The notes beneath the pieces were generated by a model, which made no database searches, was not told the DNA's origin, and saw nothing but the letters and a program-made list of their open reading frames with translations. A stretch of 64,000 bases of DNA from Rosellinia necatrix (Eukaryota; Ascomycota; Sordariomycetes; Xylariales; Xylariaceae): positions 744,001-808,000 of the forward strand of contig JAGYVD010000003.1 in the NCBI GenBank assembly GCA_021209875.1. Direction: 5' to 3'. Positions within the stretch are counted from its first letter, which is position 1. Each line of letters begins with the position of its first letter. Both the position numbers and the translations under genes were made by a program. This document shows, in pieces, positions 12,406 through 24,195 of the stretch.

Positions 12406-14203
12406 ATGGATACCGTTCCGTTCACTGCGTCACCTGCAGCCGGCATTTTCATCTTAATGCTCCTCCACGTAGGTGCCTGCCCTGTCCGCCAACCCTTGTC
12501 GTTTGTTGGGACTGACGTCCTGTGGAGGTCATATTCCTCGGAACCTATCGTCTTCTGTGCCATCCCCTGAGACACTACCCGGGGCCTCTACTTGCCAAGC
12601 TATCTGGCATATATGGTGCTTTCTATGCTTGTAGAATTGATCTTCACCAGAGGACCCTCAGAGACCACGCTCGATTCGGTCAGTTTACCTTGGTATCTTC
12701 GACATGCATAGCCCCGGTCATATTAATAGAAAAGATTGACTGTAGGCCCAATCATCCGCCAGGGACCCAACAAACTCGTTTTCAATTCGGCCGCTGCATT
12801 GCATGGTGAGTTAACATCGCTTCATCCATGGTATGCGGTCATGTAGTATTCAGCCGCTGACCTAAGAAGACATCTACGTGAATGACAGGGTAACAAAGTC
12901 TCGTGCCTATCTGGTCTCCCAGAGAGCGCCAGGCGTGTATGGCGTATTCAATGCTATTGATAAGCAGCTGCATCAAGCAAAGCGCAGGCTAGTTAGCAAA
13001 GTTGTCAACGAGAGGTCGCTACGAGCGCTCGAGCCGACTATAAACCACCAGATCGAGATATTTCTTCACCAGTTATCCCTGTCAGGAGGCTCTGCCTCAC
13101 TAAATATGACGAAGATGTTCAGGTATCTCACAATGGATATAATGGGGCATATTGCCTTTTCATACCCGTTCAATCTCCAGACCGAGGAAACGCATCGGTG
13201 TATAACGGACACTACTAACGCGAACTATTTACTCAATATCGCGATGCAGCTGCCTTCTATTTCCAGTCTCCGCGTTTTTAACTTCTCGTACTTACGTGCG
13301 CTTATACGAGGGAATCGATACCTCCAGAGCTTAGAGACCGCAATAAGATATCGCATTTCTCGTGGTCGTCAGGATAAACATGAATTGCTTTATATGACAG
13401 ATACAATGACGGTCCAGGACGATGAAAATGTTAGCGTGGAGGCAATGCGGAATGAAGCCATTTTCTTCCTAAGTGCAGGTGCGTGCGGCCCCCATCAATC
13501 CTGAGCTGGAAGTTTGAAAGACCAGTGAGTCTAATAACGCGCCCGTGAGTTAGGCAGCGATACACTGTCATCCACACTCAGTGCCTTATTTCATTACCTA
13601 TCTGTTAATCGAAGGTGCTATGAGCGTCTGGCATGCGAGATTCGATCTGCTTTCGCCGATAAGAGTGAAATTCAAGGTGGTCCGAGGCTGGCAAGCTGCC
13701 AATATCTCCGCGCATGCATTGATGAAGCTCTCAGGATGTGCCCACCGCTCCCCGGCACTCTCTGGAGACAGGGTGTAATTGATGCAAATAACTCGCCACT
13801 CTTTATCGATGGGTACTACATCCCACCAGGAACCGAAATTGGTGTCAACACCTATGCGCTTCATTACAATAAGGAGTATTTCCCCGAGCCTTATGTATTC
13901 AAGCCCGAACGTTGGCTACTAGACCATGCAGCAGCGAGCGCCACCGTCAGAGCAGCATTTATACCCTTTTCAATAGGGCCACGCGCGTGTGTTGGGAAAG
14001 CTATGGCTTATTTGGAGGCCAGCCTGGTGGTTGCAAAGACTTTATGGGTCTACGACTTCGAAAAAAAGCCCGGTCGATTAGATAGGCCAAGCGATCGGAA
14101 GGGGGCACAGGGCGACGTGTATCCAATTAACGACATGCTAGTGGCGTCTCATGACGGACCTTTCCTGTGCTTCTATTCGCGGAGGGGTTCAAGTGCAGGC
14201 TAG
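12406..14203 (+). CDS. cytochrome P450 monooxygenase (CYP65/TRI11-like)
   Basis: Complete class II (ER-anchored) P450 of 510 residues in 5 exons: 12406-12468, 12528-12678, 12746-12805, 12870-13478 and 13554-14203 (1,533 nt, in frame). The short hydrophobic N-terminal anchor is split by intron 1 and followed by the Pro/Gly hinge YPGPLLAKLSG. The I-helix oxygen-activating motif is AGSDT (294-298), the K-helix ExxR is E352-R355, the PERW meander is 412-415, and the heme ligand loop is FSIGPRACVG (433-442) with Cys440. All catalytic residues are intact. The overall wording (LRMCPPLPGTLWR, PPGTEIGVNTYALH) resembles isotrichodermin C-15 hydroxylase-like P450s. Substrate assignment is not possible. 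It lies beside a divergent exporter and within 10 kb of a methyltransferase, suggesting metabolite tailoring. Confidence 0.9.
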
Positions 14204-16253
14204 TACCAAGTTCCAGTCGTCAATTCTACCAACGTTGATGGCTGTCAGAGATTAAAAGCGGTAACGATCGTCTTTCCCAAACTCCTATTTTTGGAGTTTC
14301 TGAAAGACAAAGGACGCCGGGCGGGTTATATAGCATACGGCAGATACGGTAGTTGGAATATGGTAATATAGACCAAGGCTGAATATTAAGTGCATACGAC
14401 CAGAATAGATAATGGGGCACGAAGATAGGGGAATGGAGGTCGATCTAATCTCCTATTTATATGTACAATTTAATATATCAATACATCCTGCAATATGACA
14501 TTTTCAATTTACAGCATAATCTAATGCGATTGGAAATCGAGCGCTGACACGGGGGGCGATTTGATAGGTAGGGCCACGAGAGGAAGAGAGAGAGAGAGGA
14601 CGAGCATTCAAGTATAGTCACAGATGGTTGGTGGATACAACCTTATGACCTGCTATTCGACAAATGTAGTCTGAGGACACGCTCGGTTAATACTCGGTAG
14701 GGTTGAGGATGAATTTGCATCCAACGCTAATCGACCCAACTACCGCACATCGCGTGTGGGGCGGCGGGGAGAAGCGGTAGGTACTAAGTTGAGAGGAGGG
14801 GTGAACATATCGAATGAAGGTAGTCACTGCGAGGCTCTGCGCTTGTGGAGAAGGAGACGGGAACTATCTATCCGCCCGAAGGAGTGCCGTGTAATAGCCA
14901 ATTAAAATTAATGTAAAAGGGGGTCCCTATGCGTGTGCGGGGCTATGGAGGACATGGCCCACGGCCCGCTTCGTCTAAAAGGTGGCATTATATGCACAGT
15001 CACCAAAGTAGATTCTATGCACCCTCCGTACCTACCAACCATAATGCGAGCCAAACCATTGCCTGTTACACAGGGTGCCGGCGCTTTGTCCGGATTGGAA
15101 TAGGCTTCTGTAAATCAAAGCATAGCCGCTCTTGCCTCGTGTCCCACCTCGTGTCCCACCTCGTGATCTGGTAAGACTGTAATTGATGCATACATTATTA
15201 CATACTTAGACAGGCAGGCGTGCGGGCGGGCAAGCGGGTAGGCAGGCTATTCAAACTGCAAGAAGCATAATTGTGTAACTTAGACTTAGACCTTGACGCG
15301 CAGCAACGCTCTTCGTCTATCTTTTCTGTTGAATCGATAGGCTGCCTGCTGTTGGTTGTTGGCTGTTGGCTGTTGGCTGTTGGCTGTTGGCTGTTGGCTG
15401 TTGGCTGTTGGCGCGTTAATACGTTGCATGTTGCATGCGGCCTGAGAGTTGATTGATACTACGTTGGTCTCACTGCATGATGGCGGCATACCGCCGATCG
15501 GATATATGGTGTCTTGCCATTGGCTAATACCCACACTGCCTCCTATCTACTAACTCAACTCTGTGGCTCTGTGCCCCAAACACAAAGTTAAGATGGACGG
15601 GTGTTCGCAGGTAAGCAGGTGATATGTTGCCACTAGCCGCTATCGCCCCCATTTTAGACCGCATAGAACAGCCTTACGAAGACGATTGCTGACGCAACGG
15701 CAGATGGCTGTCTTGGATGACCGAAGGACCAAGCAGCAAGAAAGGGGGGCCAAAACAGCTTAAGTTAACGAAATGTGTCCTAGAGTTAATTACTTGTAAA
15801 CGTGCCGGCTATGAGGCTTTTAGGTGGCGTAGAGGCGATATAGTGCTTCGTGGGGTTGCGAAATACAGCTCTTGTTGACCTTTCACTAACATCCTTGGTG
15901 AACATTTGGCCTCATGAGTCGGCCCAGTTGTCTGCGTACATATATTCTGGGATAACGTCGGATCCGCTCGAGTTGAAATCTCCCTGAAGGAGCCAGATAA
16001 GCTTTGCGCAACACATGCCTACCTACTTCCCACCTGGTTACTCATCGCCGCAACGCAAAGGCCGGCTGTATGTAAGGCTCTAGTATCACTTCACGAGGCG
16101 GGAGACTTACAATAACATAAAGATCAGGGGCCTCTATAAGTGTACTAGTAAGACCTGTTTACCTGCTAACTAGCTAATCCCGATTACATAAATGGGAAGA
16201 CAGCCTATTTCGCCCCTTTCCTCACAGCACAACTACTCTCGCGTGCTCACATC
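14204..16253. other. 2 kb spacer with heptamer minisatellite
   Basis: No gene supported. The stretch holds a GA-rich patch (about 14583-14600), a small direct duplication of TCGTGTCCCACC near 15134, and a perfect 7-bp tandem repeat at 15361-15409. Clusters of TAGGTA-like words occur. The final ~150 bp would be promoter and 5' UTR of the 7-TM gene at 16254; an in-frame assignment of an upstream ATG at 16192 is not supported. Confidence 0.5.
15361..15409. repeat. 7-bp tandem repeat, GGCTGTT x7
   Basis: Seven perfect copies of GGCTGTT, preceded by a degenerate copy (TGGTTGTT). It is intergenic. The unit is not a multiple of three, so it is unlikely to be coding. No association with a gene is seen. 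Confidence 0.92.
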
Positions 16254-17819
16254 ATGGGATCAAATGAAAATACTCGACCTCACCCTGATGAATTCCTCAC
16301 ATATCCCGCTTCAATCCCGCCTACCGGTCAAGTGCCCCAGTTCGATAATCCGCCTAACGGTAATGGCCTGGCCATCGCCGTGATCGCGGCAACGGTGATT
16401 ATTGCCACCGCAGCAGGCCTAATCCGAACCTTCACCCGGCTTTACTGCACCAGAAAAGTGAGGCTCGAGGACTGTGAGTCACCGGAGATTCCTATTCACT
16501 TCGAATGAACTGACATTGTGAGGCTTATCTCACAGACCTGGCACTCCTATCGTTTGTATGACCTGGAAGCGCGACATATCGCACTCATGTCCCACTGACA
16601 GAGCTAGTAGGCTTTCTATATTGGCGCCACCGCTCTGCTTGCCAGAATGACCTATGAGCCGGGACTATTCGTTCACCAATGGAACCTTCTACTCGGCGAC
16701 CTGGAAAAGTTTCTCTTCGTACGTACTGAGATATGGCGGCTGAACGTTGCGCCAGACCACAAGACTCTAATCTCCGATTATAGTTATACGTTTATTCTAC
16801 TGCCCTCTATTGTTTCACCCTCATGTTTATCAAGGCGGCTATACTGTTGGAATGGATCCATATATTCATACCTAACCATGCTCACAACACCTTCTGGTGG
16901 ATTTGCTGGGCCATGATTGTGGCTAATTCGATCCTCTACGTCGCTACTATCATTACAATTAATCTCATTTGCATCCCACGCCAGCGTATATGGCGCCGCT
17001 GGGTACCAGGGACCTGCATTAATATCGACGCGTTCAATATATTTATTGCGGTCTTCAACCTGATATTCGATCTCCTCATCCTCGTACTCCCACACCGGAT
17101 ACTTTGGAGACTGGCCATCACACCTAAGAAGAAGATTGGTGTGTCTTTTGTCTTCTCCGTTGGAGCTTTGTATGTTCGTTCGTTCCATTCTCGGCTGGTT
17201 CTCCCTGGAGCCAGTGAACCATTACGCGCGCTGGGATTTACTAATCACTCTCTATACTAGCGCCTGCGTTTCAGCTGCCGGCCGAGTCGCATCTGCAGTC
17301 AACATGGTGTTTAACCATGACGGAACCTACGCGTACTCCCGACATTTACTCTGGGGCCTCGGCGAGACAACCAGTGCGCAGCTGGTCTTCTGCGTCCCGG
17401 CGATCCCCATTGCCTTCCGCGACGTTAGCCCGATGATGAGTCTCTACCGAGCGCTGCGGTCGAAGGCTAGACTGACAGGAGGCGGCTCTCAAGGACATCC
17501 GTCAGACAGCGGATCCAGATATCGGTGGCCTAACGACATTACTAGCACCAGCGGTGTTTCTGTCGCCGGGTGGAGGGGGAATAGTCAAGTGCATCTGAAG
17601 CCTGTCGGCGATGGCGAGGATGGCGGCGCACATGGAAAAGACAGCCACAATCACACACGGGGCCTAAGCGAGGATGGAAGTGATCAATCCGAGGCCGGCG
17701 CTAATTGTGCACTCCGGGGAATACTTAGGACCACGGAAATCGAGGTTACTACCACTACAATAGATGGCAGGGTGCCGGCCACAGAGCTACAGAACTCAGA
17801 GCGTAGCTTTTTATGGTAA
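16254..17819 (+). CDS. rhodopsin-like 7-TM integral membrane protein
   Basis: Fungal integral membrane protein of the family often called rhodopsin-domain/PTH11-related, 430 residues in 5 exons: 16254-16473, 16536-16555 (20 nt), 16611-16718, 16784-17169 and 17261-17819 (1,293 nt, in frame). Hydrophobic segments follow the seven-helix plan: LAIAVIAATVIIATAAGL, YLALLSFAFYIGATALLA, the segment with FIKAAILLEWIHIF, WWICWAMIVANSILYVATII, FNIFIAVFNLIFDLLILVLP, SFVFSVGAFACVSAAG and AQLVFCVPAIPIAF. The KxxDY-like turn after helix 1 reads VRLEDY. The ~110-residue cytosolic tail is hydrophilic and disordered. These proteins are usually of unknown function. Some PTH11-like members sense host cues, but the CFEM domain of true PTH11 is absent. 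It is close to the MFS/P450 pair but a functional link is unproven. Confidence 0.83.
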
Positions 17820-18632
17820 GGTATTAATCTAGAGAACGGTGTCCTGCGGTTAAGAGTTAGTTGAAAACAGAATAGATATAGTGAACGGATTGAAAAGTTG
17901 CAGAGCATATTGTCGAGAAGAAGTAAACACAGGGCGGCTAAGGTGGAATATTACTAGGCAAATATGGAGTGGGTTTTATTCCTGAACTATCAACATTGAA
18001 GACAAATTACGTTTGCGCTGTGTGTAACTATAGAGAACATTGAATTTACAATTGAATTAGAGGGATAATACATATTCTTTAGTATTATAACCGTTTTTAG
18101 CACATTATGTGAGAAGTGGTGCCCATTCCATAACTAATCGTGGCAACCCCAAACTCTGAAACAAGCCGTTTCTAGTTGGCTTCTGAGCCACCCTAGCGTT
18201 AGTTCTTTGTGTCGCTTTCTACTATTGATTTCTGCAAGCGATTTTCAATTGAATCGGCAATAATCTCAATTGCTGTTTTCGGTCGAAACCCGTGATGCCT
18301 TCGCCTCTACACAAAGGGCTTCGGCCACACTCTTTGTTACAGTATCCGCTATTGTACACCATCTTGAGAACAACAAACGACATGAAGCTTCTTGTGCGCT
18401 TCAGGTCCCCAGCCTGGGTTTTCTCTTTCTTCTCTCTTATGAATTCATAATGCTTCAAACCTAGGGGCCTTCTCGATCTGCCAATCCACCTTGCATAGGT
18501 AGCTTGATTATACCCTTGCTATATACTTTGCTTATTGAATTCACAAGAAGAACTTTTGTCCCCTTTTAAAGTTAATTGCAACTACATAAACTCTTCTGTT
18601 AACTCCGGTTATACCGGGTATAGTGGCCAAAA
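17820..18632. other. intergenic spacer
   Basis: 3' flank of the 7-TM gene and 5' flank of the large ORF at 18633. It is moderately AT-rich with short unremarkable ORFs only. No repeats or RNA genes seen. Confidence 0.5.
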
Positions 18633-19832
18633 ATGGCGCCCCAAACACCTTCCGGGCAGCAAGACGGTCTTCAATTCATCCAATACCTGGGGACCGTGGG
18701 CCTCCAGGAGAAGGAAGAAGTCGTCGAGCGGTTCGTGCTCAGCCATGTCAAGCTTTCTACGAACGAGCCGCTCTCCCCCAGGGTGTTCCAAAGGCTGGTA
18801 GACGAGCAATTTGAGCCGGCAATCGAGGCCCGCATGTACCTCGCGCAGGAGCTGTCTTCCATCCGGGAACAATACGACGCGGTTCCGGGAGGCGCGGGGG
18901 GCCGGGCGACGAGGAGCCAGATCATCCAGCTGGGCGACGTGGCCGCGGCGACCGGGGACAAATACGAGAAGCTTCTGAGGAAGATCTCCAGCATCATCAA
19001 GAAATCCGCGCCTCGGGTGAATTGGAGGAAGCACGGCAAAAAACGGCACCAAGACGAGCTTGCGGAATGGCTACGCCGGAAACACCAGCACCTCACCAGC
19101 ATCATCAGCGACGGCAGCAACCCGCCGATCAGGTCCGAGCTGGAGGCTGTCAAAATCATCATAGCGGAGGCAATGGAGACGGTCCCGGTTTCGGCGGAGG
19201 GGGAAGTGGTGACCGGGCAGAAGAACAGCAAGCCGAAGGCCGGCACCCGAAAACGGCCGTTCATTGTCGACGACAGCGACGACAATACTACTACTACTGC
19301 TGCTGCTGCTGCTAGGAGCGCACCGTCGCCCAAGAAGCCCAAACAAAAGGCAATCCCCAAGGGCCGGTGGTGGGGGCCCAACGGGTCGCGGCTGAGCTGC
19401 GACGAGGCCTTCTTCGACGTGATCCGCGAGTACCGGCTGTACCTCGCGAGCCCGCCGCACCCGGCCGGCAGCGCGGAGCACAGGGAGGCCATGACCGGGT
19501 TCCTGCGGCGGGCGCTGGGGCACGCGGGCCTGGCGCCCGAGGCCGTGGAGGACGTGCTGATCGAGCCGGGGTGGGACTTCCGCGGCGGCCCGGAGGAGCC
19601 CGGCGACATGCACGGCCCAGCGTTCATCCAGCCCGGGGCCGCGGAGGCGGGCTGGCGCCTCGGCCGGGGAGGGCGGCGGGGCCTGAACGACTTCAAGCAG
19701 ATGCTGGGCGGCGGGTTGTCGGAGGCGGAGCTGTCCAGGTCGAACCAGACCACCGCGCCCGGTCGGGGGATGTTGGCGTTGGCGCACTCGTTGGCGGGGA
19801 GCAAACTGTCGTTGCGTGGGGGCGGACCCGTC

Positions 19833-19864
<32 letters not shown>

Positions 19865-22800
19865 CGACGATGATGACGACGACAGCGCCGCCGAGAACAA
19901 CTACAGGCTCATCCGATATGGGATGGAGCCGGTTTTCCTGGACCCGACCGATCTCTGGGAAGAGCTGCTAGAAGACGCCACGTATCCGCAGGGCGTGTTC
20001 CAGACGCGCGTCGAGCAGCAGCGGCCGCCGATGGCGGACCCGGACCGGCTGGGGCGGCCGTTCGAGCACCACCGGGAGGTGATGTCGGCGATCCCGGACG
20101 AGGCGGAGTGGGAGAGGGCGCAGGGCGAGGCGGAGCCGGCGGCGCTCGAGGCGCTGGCCGAGCGGTACCTCGCGGCGGTGGCGGACGCGCGGCAGAAGGC
20201 GCACGACTTCGTGCACGGCAACGCCGGCACGGTGGACCCGGGCGCGCCGCGGCTGAACGAGGAGGGCGGCCGCGAGCGGCCGAAGCGGCGGTACGGGCGG
20301 ATCCGCGACCGCGGGTTCGCGGCGCCGCTGGGCGAGGTCTTCCGCGCCCGCATGTACCAGGTCCTGCGCCTGTCCGTGTTCTGGCGCTTCTACCGGCACG
20401 GCGCCTGCAGCCTGGCGGAGCTGCTCGCCGAGGAGCAGCGCCACCTCGAGGTCTGGGACCAGCACGAGGAGCTGTACATGGAGTGGGAGAACAACCGCTG
20501 GTTCGAGCTGCGTAGCGCCTTCGAGCGCGCCGACCTCGAGAACCGCTACGAGAGCCGCGGCCGGCTGCGGGCGGCGTGGCGCGGGAGGCGGGAGGCCCTC
20601 GACCGGTGCATCGAGCAGCTGGCCGAAGACCCGACCTATTACGACTACCTGCCGGAAGCCGGGCTGGATCCCGAGCCGGGGCGCGAGCTCGAGACGGAAT
20701 CGCCGTCGACTGATGAAACGGACCCTCCTGGATCCGCGCCCAGATTGGGGAAGTCCGGAGGAGCCACGGCGAAAGAAGAACAACAAGGGGGTGTTGACGG
20801 GGGTATAAGCGACCTATTTGGCAGTGATGTCTTCCGTTCCGAAGGCGGGGACGGGAAAAACATGGGCGACGGCGCGGCGGGCGCCTACGGCCAGGAGCGC
20901 AGCCTGGCGCTCGACCTCTTCGAGAGGACGCGCGACGCGTACGACGCGAAGCTAGCGCAGATCATCCGGCAGAACGACGCGCTGGACCCGGACGACCCGG
21001 GCAACCACGCGCTCATCCACCGCAACAACGTGGACATCATGGCGAAGCAGCAGGTGCTGTGGTCGCTCGACAGCGAGATCCACAACTTGCGGCGTTCCGT
21101 GGACCCGCTGGACCACAAGAGCTACGGCCGGGGCGCCGAGCACAAGTGGGAGCTGCCCGAGGCCAGCCACTACTGGCAGAACACGCGGCTGGTCCGGAGG
21201 AACACGGAGCTACCCTCCGGCGTCACGAGCCTCGCCCCGGGCCCCTTGCCTGGCGAGCACCCAGTCCCCGATAACGTCCGGGTCCTCGTGGGCGCGCTCC
21301 CTGACTTCGGCCAGGACGCGGGCGAGCTCGCGGCGGTGCTGAATCCCGAGGACGATCCCGTGTTGGCGGTTGTGCCGGAAGAGGAGGGTGGCGAGGTGGT
21401 CGGCGGCAAGGTGGTAGGTGGTGAGGCGGTGGGCGGCAAGGCGGTGGGCGGAGGCAAGGTCGCGTCGTCGTCGTCGAAGGCGGGCTCCCAGATCGACCCG
21501 CACATCGACGACATCCCGAAGAATTGGGGCGGGTTCCTGGCGCTCCACCGGGCGTCGTCGGCCGGGGACGCGCCGTCGGGGACCGCAGCGCTGAACTGGG
21601 ACGACTGGACCGAGTCCGTCTACGTGGCGCTGTTGAGCAGCACGTCGCACCTGCGGGCGCGCTTCCCGGACGACAGCCCCCTGGCGGGCTCGGCCGAGGA
21701 CCTGCGCCGCCACATCCAGGCGGCGTACCGCGCGCGGTTCGGCAACGGGTTCCTGCACAGTGGCATGTCGTGGCGCAACCGCGAGGAGCACCGGCACGCG
21801 CTCCTCGCGGACCTCGCCGGCCACGTCAACCGGGCCCTGGCGGAGGTTGGCCTGCCGGCGACGTTCGCGGGGCCCGGCGATGTGGCCCCGGCTCTCGCAG
21901 CGGGTTCTCCTGCGGCAGTGGGTGGTGGTGGTGGTGGTAACAGCGGCGCCGGCGGCGGCGCGGAGAAGCCGATCCTCGACCGTCTTCGGGACATCCTGAA
22001 GCGTAAGAACGAGGCGGAGGTGACAATCCGGCAGCTGATGAAAGTCCGGAACAGCGGCAGCAGCGGGAGCGCTAGCAGCCAGCCGGGGATGGGGCTGCTG
22101 GTGGCGGGGGGGCTGAGCCCGGCGCAGCAGCAGTCGCTCGAGCGCGCGCGCAAGACGAAGAAGGAGGCCCTAGCGCTCTATAAGAGCGTGCGCGACTCCG
22201 CGGACGCCGAGACGAGGGCGCGCGCGGACCTCGTGCGCGAGGAGGAGACCCGCGCCCTCAACGACCGCCTGCGCGAGGCCGAGGGGGTCATGGCGGCCGC
22301 GCTGAAGGCGCGCGCCATGGCAGCGCCGTCCGAGACGGGCCCGACGCAGTCCCAGTCCCAGTCCCAGTCCCAGTCGCAGGTGCCGGGGTCCGCGGGCCTC
22401 GAGTTCGCGCTGGCGCTCGCGGAGCAGCAGTACGCGCGCGACGCGGCGCTGCTGTCGGCGTTCGACAAGACGGCGGCAGCGGCGGCGGCGGCGGACGAAG
22501 CCTCGGCAACCGCAGCGGCGGCGACGCGCGCTGACTACGCGGAGGCGCGGACGCGGCTGCGGCTGAGCGCGGAGGCGCTCGCGGCGCAGCGGGAGTGGGA
22601 TTCCTCGCCGGCGGAGACGCCGGAGCAGCTCCGGGCGCGGTACGAGGGGCTCGCGGGCGACTACAAGGAGTGGGCGGCCGGGTACGACTGGGAAGATGAC
22701 GAGGAGGGCGATGGCGATGGGCCGTGGGCGCGGAACGGGCGCAACGTGGCGGACCAGTGGGTGATGGAGGCGACGGCGCTGCTGCACGAGGGGTTCAAGG

Positions 22801-23463
22801 CGCCCCCGCTCGGGCTCAACGCCGGCCCGCGCTACTGGCACGACATGTACGACAGCTTCTGGGCCGCGCGCGGCGCCTCGCTCCCCCGCAAGCGCGCTGT
22901 CTGGCTCTACTCCCTGCTCGCCGACCTCAACGCCCGCATCGCCGCCGCCGGCGGGACGCCGTTCGTCGAGACGCCGTCGCAGCCCCCGCTCTCGTGGGTC
23001 GAGGGCGAACCCGTGAGCCGGGAGGAGCTGCTTCGGCGCGAACAAGAGGAGGGGGATGCGAAAGGTGAAGGGGAAGAGGAAGAGGAAGAGGGAGTGGGGG
23101 AGGGGGAGGATGATGCTACGCCAGCGCAGACACGTCTCAAGTCGGTACCATTGATATTCCCCCTTGCTTCCCGTTTTTTTCCGAGGTAGAGTCCGTACTG
23201 ACATCTGTGTGTTATCGTCAAAGGTAGTGCCGGGTAAGTCCCTGACGACGCCGATCGAGACGGGCGAGGAGGGAGTGGTGCAAGCACGGAACGATGCCTG
23301 GCCTGACCTCAGCGACCTCCTGCGGGCGACGTGGAACTCCGTCGTCGCCCATGAGGCCCTGCAGCAGAGGGACGGCGACGTCTCTGGCATACAGCCTCGG
23401 GGCCCCCAGTGGCCAGTGCCCGTGCGGGTGTTGGAAGGCGAGCTTGAATACTACTCCTTATAG
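18633..23463 (+). CDS. very large low-complexity hypothetical protein
   Basis: I do not recognise this gene. Exon 18633-23144 plus exon 23224-23463 gives ~1,583 residues, with a 79-nt intron with a GTACCA donor and TCAAAG acceptor. Splicing in phase 0 replaces a short tail by a 79-residue C-terminus (LTTPIETGEEG...VLEGELEYYSL) with the same codon bias; without splicing the protein is 1,518 residues. Features: Lys-rich patches (about 148-160 and 228-243), a poly-Asn/poly-Asp run near residue 400-418, long Ala/Glu/Arg-rich helical stretches (500-680), SQ repeats near 1240, Gly-rich spacers, and an acidic C-terminal segment. Trp/Tyr-containing modules such as WRFYRH and WEWENNRW-like words hint at folded repeats. 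No catalytic motif or membrane segment is visible. GC is very high, which creates long antisense ORFs. A nuclear or scaffolding role is only a guess. Confidence 0.7.
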
Positions 23464-24195
23464 AGGGGCCTCGACTGCGGACTCCTGGCATTCTTCTTCC
23501 TCGCTTTGATGAGTCGGGGCCATGAGATACGACTTATTCTGGGTCCTTGGGGATATATAGGGGGCGCTAGTTCCATACTTGTAGGCGTGTGGCAATGGGG
23601 CGAAGGTCTGGTACCGCATTGGGTCGTTTTCAGATATGATAGGCAGGATGCAAACAGCAAATAAAGGGGTTATTTAGATTTCAAGTGAAGGAAGACACGG
23701 GGAGAGATGACTGGATGGATCGAGAATAGGGCAGATGCTGTTGTTTGGACTGAAGCCTGGATACGTTTCCGCATGTCGTGTAGCTATAGTCTCACAAGAC
23801 AGCATTATTTCCTTTGTTCTCTTCAATATATGGCAGCTATTTCGTAATTACGCCTAGGTCTTGCGAGACTGTCACCCTGCGAAGTGCTCGGTTTGTTGGA
23901 AAAATATCGTAGCAAAGCAACGATGGGACCCCCCGGTTTTGATATTTAGGATGCCGAGACACCGTAATGATTTCTGGAACATGTATTCATTTATATGCCG
24001 AGCTCCTTGCTGGACTGAAACCTCAAAACCCTAAAGGCGCAGAGCCAGTTTGAGAGCTCCTCTTGATAACCAACTTCAACTCCCAGGTGCAGTCTCTGGG
24101 TTGTCCTACTATTCATCATACACGTTTGCTGAGATGCTCTCACCTGGTGACATTTACCCTTTGTCACCAGATGAATTCACACCCTTCATCCATCT
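23464..24195. other. convergent intergenic spacer
   Basis: 3' flanks of the large plus-strand gene and the minus-strand phosphatase gene. No coding or repeat signal that I can support. Confidence 0.5.

Noticed and set aside
13479..13735. P450 as a pseudogene lacking the I-helix
   Set aside because: A 75-nt intron (13479-13553) followed by an open frame restores AGSDT and ExxR, so the enzyme is complete.
15361..15409. possible CRISPR or telomeric array
   Set aside because: No spacers, and the 7-bp unit does not match fungal telomere repeats; it is a plain minisatellite.
18671..19900. 409-codon antisense ORF over the large gene
   Set aside because: It lies opposite a very GC-rich coding sequence whose antisense frames lack stops by composition. 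It is Ser/Leu-run rich, with no motif.
22170..23390. 406-codon antisense ORF
   Set aside because: Arg/Pro/Leu-rich mirror of the GC-rich C-terminal half of the large gene; no domain, and it spans the proposed intron.
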